NCBI GenBank assembly: GCA_905214955.1
Contig: CAJMON010000048.1
Location: 1-25,434, forward strand
Direction: 5' to 3'
Source: an uncultured bacterium
GTDB taxonomy: Bacteria > Bacillota > Clostridia > Lachnospirales > Lachnospiraceae
Length of the DNA: 25,434 nucleotides
Each line of letters begins with the position of its first letter. Positions within the stretch are counted from its first letter, which is position 1. The notes beneath the pieces are model-generated. The model had not been told where the DNA came from, made no database searches, and saw nothing but the letters and a program-made list of their open reading frames with translations. Of the stretch, positions 22,977 to 25,434 are shown piece after piece. The translations under genes and the position numbers were made by a program.

Positions 22977-23858
22977 TCACTCCTCCACCGGTATCAGAAT
23001 ATTCACCAGTCCCGCCACGACCACGCACAGAACCATGATTACAATGGAAATGGCACTTGCGTATCCAAACCGCATGTTTCCAAATGCCTGGTTGTACAGA
23101 TGAGATGCCAGCACTTCTGTTTTGTGGCTGGGACCGCCTTTTGTCATATTGTAAATCAGGTCAAAGAATTTCAAAGATCCAATACAGGACATGGTAATGC
23201 TGATTTTTGCCATGGGTTTGATCAGCGGAAGGGTGATATGACGGAACTGCTGCAGTTTCCCTGCACCGTCAATTTCTGCCGCCTCATAGTAGGAATCGGA
23301 AATGCCTGCAATGGCTGCCATGTACAGCATCATGCTGGAACCCATATACTGCCATGCCGCTACACCTCCAATAACCCACATTCCCAGCGGAATGAAGCCG
23401 CTGGCATCCATCAGCCACATCGGTCCTTTGATTCCTGCCTTGGCAAGCAGTGCATTGATTCCGATATTGGGATTGAATAAAAAGGAAAACAACAATGCCA
23501 GAGCGGCTGAGGAAATAACGCAGGGAAGATAATAGACATTTTTGAAAAAGTTCCGGCATTTTGTTCCTTTGGTGGACAATACCGCCGCAATCAGAAGTCC
23601 GATGGTCTGCTGTGTGATCAGAGAAAAGACCACAATAAAGAGGCTGTTTTTCACCGCGGTCAGCATAACGCTGTCCGCGGTGAACATTTCTACAAAATTT
23701 TTTAAGCCTATAAATTTGGGAACTCCTATGGAATTCCAGTCGCAGAAGGACAGGCCAACTGCACAGATAATCGGAATCAACATGATTGCCAGGAAGAGGA
23801 GGGTCGCTGGAGCCGTAAAGATAAAAATTGCTCGTTTGTTTCTTAATACCTTATCCAT
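22977..23858 (-). CDS. Carbohydrate ABC transporter permease (MalF-like)
   Basis: A 293-residue permease with six membrane segments. Marks: FTAPATLLFLAIMLIPI in helix 1, GLKNFVEMF, and the coupling loop YYEAAEIDGAGKLQQFRHITLPLIKP, with GGP near the end as in UgpA/MalF-type subunits. The ATG at 23858 has AAAGGACAGG upstream. It pairs with the MalG-like protein to form the channel and receives substrate from the binding protein encoded 24 bases upstream. Confidence 0.93.
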   Translation of the reverse strand: MDKVLRNKRAIFIFTAPATLLFLAIMLIPIICAVGLSFCDWNSIGVPKFIGLKNFVEMFTADSVMLTAVKNSLFIVVFSLITQQTIGLLIAAVLSTKGTKCRNFFKNVYYLPCVISSAALALLFSFLFNPNIGINALLAKAGIKGPMWLMDASGFIPLGMWVIGGVAAWQYMGSSMMLYMAAIAGISDSYYEAAEIDGAGKLQQFRHITLPLIKPMAKISITMSCIGSLKFFDLIYNMTKGGPSHKTEVLASHLYNQAFGNMRFGYASAISIVIMVLCVVVAGLVNILIPVEE

Positions 23859-23882
23859 GTTTCCTGTCCTTTCTGCCTGCCA

Positions 23883-25169
23883 TTATTCTGCTCTGGCTGC
23901 TTCCTGGTCTGCAATTTTCTGTACTTCTGCAAAAGCTTCTTCTGGTGTTTCCTGTTTCAGGGCAATGGTCAGAATTGCATTGTTGAATGCGCCGCCCTGT
24001 TCAGAAGAAAGTGTTTCATTGTAATAGCCAAAAGAACCGCTCATGGTTTCCATGCATTCGCTGAGTTCTTTCAGCTGCAGCGGTGCCTTGTCATAATCTA
24101 CGTCCAGATCTTTCAGCACAGTCAGTCTTCCTGCTGTCTCTGCCATATTTCTCTGAGTCTCTTCGTCTGTTAAAATTTTCAGGAATTCTACAGCCGCATC
24201 CAGATTCTCAGTATCATGGTCAATGCAGATGTTATCGGTTTTGATAATCCAGCGGTTTGCATCGCTCTTTTCTTCGTTAATGGCCGGGAATGGGAACACG
24301 CCTGCCACATCTGCTACTGTGGAAGCTTCTCCGTTGATATCGGAAATCGCCCAGGAACCGGTAATCATCATGGCTGCCTGACCGGTGATGAATTTGTTGG
24401 TCATCTGCGCATTGCTGTCTCCCACGAAGCCATCCTGGAAATATCCGTTGTCTACCAGCTCCAGCAGACAGTTTCCGGCATCTACAAAGCTCTGGTCTGT
24501 CCAGTCAATGGTTCCGTTTACAATGGCTTCTGCGCTTCCGCCGTTTCTGTCAGCAAGGTATCCTCCCAAAACTCCGATTACCCAGTCTTCTGCACCGCTT
24601 TCTACGATGGGAGTGTAGCCTGCATCTTTCAGTTTCTGGCATACGTCTTTAAATTCTTCCCAGTTTGACGGAAGCTCTTCCACACCGGCTGCCGCGAAAA
24701 TGTCTTTGTTGTAGAATACGCAGGCACCTGCACCTTCGATAGGCAGTCCTACAATCTGATCTTCGTATTTCAGGCTGTCAAAATATCCGGCATTGAAGGT
24801 ATCATACCAGCCGTCCTCTTTTAGCAGATCATCCAGTGGCATCAGCACACCTGCCTGTGCAGCGTTTCTCATCAGGTTGCCCGGATGGCACATGAATACG
24901 TCCGGAAGATTGTCTGCGGCTACCAGTGCATTCAGTTTGGTGTAGTAGTTTGTCAGATCACTGGTGCTGACTTTGATCTGATAGCCATTGTCTGCTTCGT
25001 TGAAGCGGTCCACAGCTGCCTTGAACTGCTGTGTGGTCAGATCAGAAGATGTCTGCAGATCATCCCAGTAAAAGACTTCCAGTGTCTTGTCCTCTGCAGA
25101 TACTGCCATTCCAAACATTCCTGCTGCTACTGCTGTTGTCAATAACCCTGCCAATACACGTTTTCTCAT
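23883..25169 (-). CDS. Carbohydrate-binding protein of ABC transporter (SBP family 1)
   Basis: A 428-residue exported sugar-binding protein. The signal peptide (1-25) ends AVSA-EDK; there is no lipobox cysteine, as with the other binding protein of this window. The mature protein shows the SBP_bac_1 pattern: LEVFYWDD, YTKLNALVAADNLPDVF, VGLPIEGAGACVFYNKDIFAAAGV, GQAAMMITGSWAISDI. Perfect AGGAGG 8 bases before the ATG at 25169. First gene of an operon continuing with two permeases, a CE15-like esterase and two AraC regulators. Ligand probably an oligosaccharide, perhaps uronic-acid-bearing because of the esterase (inference). Confidence 0.93.
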   Translation of the reverse strand: MRKRVLAGLLTTAVAAGMFGMAVSAEDKTLEVFYWDDLQTSSDLTTQQFKAAVDRFNEADNGYQIKVSTSDLTNYYTKLNALVAADNLPDVFMCHPGNLMRNAAQAGVLMPLDDLLKEDGWYDTFNAGYFDSLKYEDQIVGLPIEGAGACVFYNKDIFAAAGVEELPSNWEEFKDVCQKLKDAGYTPIVESGAEDWVIGVLGGYLADRNGGSAEAIVNGTIDWTDQSFVDAGNCLLELVDNGYFQDGFVGDSNAQMTNKFITGQAAMMITGSWAISDINGEASTVADVAGVFPFPAINEEKSDANRWIIKTDNICIDHDTENLDAAVEFLKILTDEETQRNMAETAGRLTVLKDLDVDYDKAPLQLKELSECMETMSGSFGYYNETLSSEQGGAFNNAILTIALKQETPEEAFAEVQKIADQEAARAE

Positions 25170-25215
25170 AAAAAGTTCCTCCTGTAAAAGTTGTTTTGTG
25201 CTTTTGGATGACTCT

Positions 25216-25262
25216 ACTATACCCCAGAAAACAGAGACAAAACTTCACTTTTTTGCGCAAAA
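25216..25262 (-). promoter_or_regulatory. Putative promoter region of the sugar-transport operon
   Basis: On the minus strand TATAGT (25216-25221) is a possible -10, with only a weak -35. A perfect 12-base palindrome TTTTGCGCAAAA (25251-25262) lies about 38 bases upstream of the -10 centre, where an activator or LacI/AraC-type regulator could bind. Confidence 0.35.
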
Positions 25263-25335
25263 TCTTTATAGAAGGATATGTATTGTTGTGCTTTGCATTT
25301 ATATGTTTTTATTTTATATTATTTAAGAATACAAC

Positions 25336-25364
25336 TTGTGTTTTTCATTTTTCCATGCTATAAT
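25336..25364 (+). promoter_or_regulatory. Divergent promoter to the right edge
   Basis: On the plus strand TTGTGT (25336-25341), 17 bases, then TATAAT (25359-25364) preceded by TGC (extended -10). It points out of the window; the remaining 70 bases are A/T-rich leader with no start codon that I would trust. Confidence 0.5.
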
Positions 25365-25434
25365 GCAGATAAAGAAAGAAGGCTATTAACAGTTAAACTT
25401 AAATTATAAAATTATATAAGAACATGTTGAGTTT

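Noticed and set aside
25251..25262. Catabolite repression (cre) site
   Set aside because: TTTTGCGCAAAA is a palindrome but does not match the cre consensus well; kept only as an unspecified possible operator.

Overview
The window looks like chromosome of a mid-GC Firmicute, most likely a gut Lachnospiraceae (Blautia/Ruminococcus/Roseburia-like). The reasons are strong AGGAGG-type ribosome binding sites, consensus sigma-A promoters, secreted Ig-like proteins, sugar ABC transporters without their own ATPase, and AraC/LacI regulators beside glycan enzymes. The genus is an inference from style; no rRNA gene lies inside the window to fix it.

Layout. (1) Positions 1-432, minus strand: a tRNA-Ser(GCU) with a consensus promoter, then two more consensus promoters and a boxA-like leader. 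This reads off the left edge, probably into an rRNA operon. (2) Positions 485-6381: an island with two plus-strand secreted-protein genes (682-2313 and 5494-6321) around a large minus-strand MalT/LuxR-type regulator (2543-5047). Both secreted-protein promoters carry the same palindrome (TAACC-N3-GGTTA) exactly 22 nt before a TATAAT box, which suggests one regulon. Copies of a palindromic, MITE-like repeat sit at the edges of these genes, and a structured double-hairpin element lies in the 5048-5493 gap. (3) Positions 6396-9023, minus: a DUF5060/DUF4038-type glycoside hydrolase followed by a LacI-family regulator, ending in a strong bidirectional terminator. (4) Positions 9251-19227, minus: the most interesting unit. 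A sigma-A promoter and a cobalamin riboswitch with an intrinsic terminator precede a peptide/nickel-type (Opp/Dpp/Nik) ABC transporter of five genes. Four nitrogenase-like genes follow: two component-1 subunits, a NifH-like reductase and a free-standing NifB. The genes overlap or nearly touch, with an internal terminator after the binding-protein gene and a final terminator after nifB. (5) Positions 19250-25169, minus: a carbohydrate ABC transporter (binding protein plus two permeases), a CE15-like esterase and two AraC-family regulators. A divergent promoter points off the right edge.

How the genes fit together. In the nitrogenase-like operon, the ABC transporter should import a small substrate or metal chelate. 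The NifH-like protein would feed electrons to the component-1 pair, and NifB would supply an Fe-S-carbide cofactor precursor. The riboswitch implies that the operon is on when cobalamin is scarce. The component-1 proteins keep P-cluster-type cysteines, but the one alignable with NifD has Thr where the FeMo-cofactor Cys ligand should be. Together with the absence of nifE/nifN, this argues against N2 fixation and for an undescribed reductase linked to corrinoid, cobalt/nickel or methyl/sulfur metabolism. The carbohydrate region looks like uptake and intracellular processing of a uronic-acid-containing plant oligosaccharide. That substrate is an inference.
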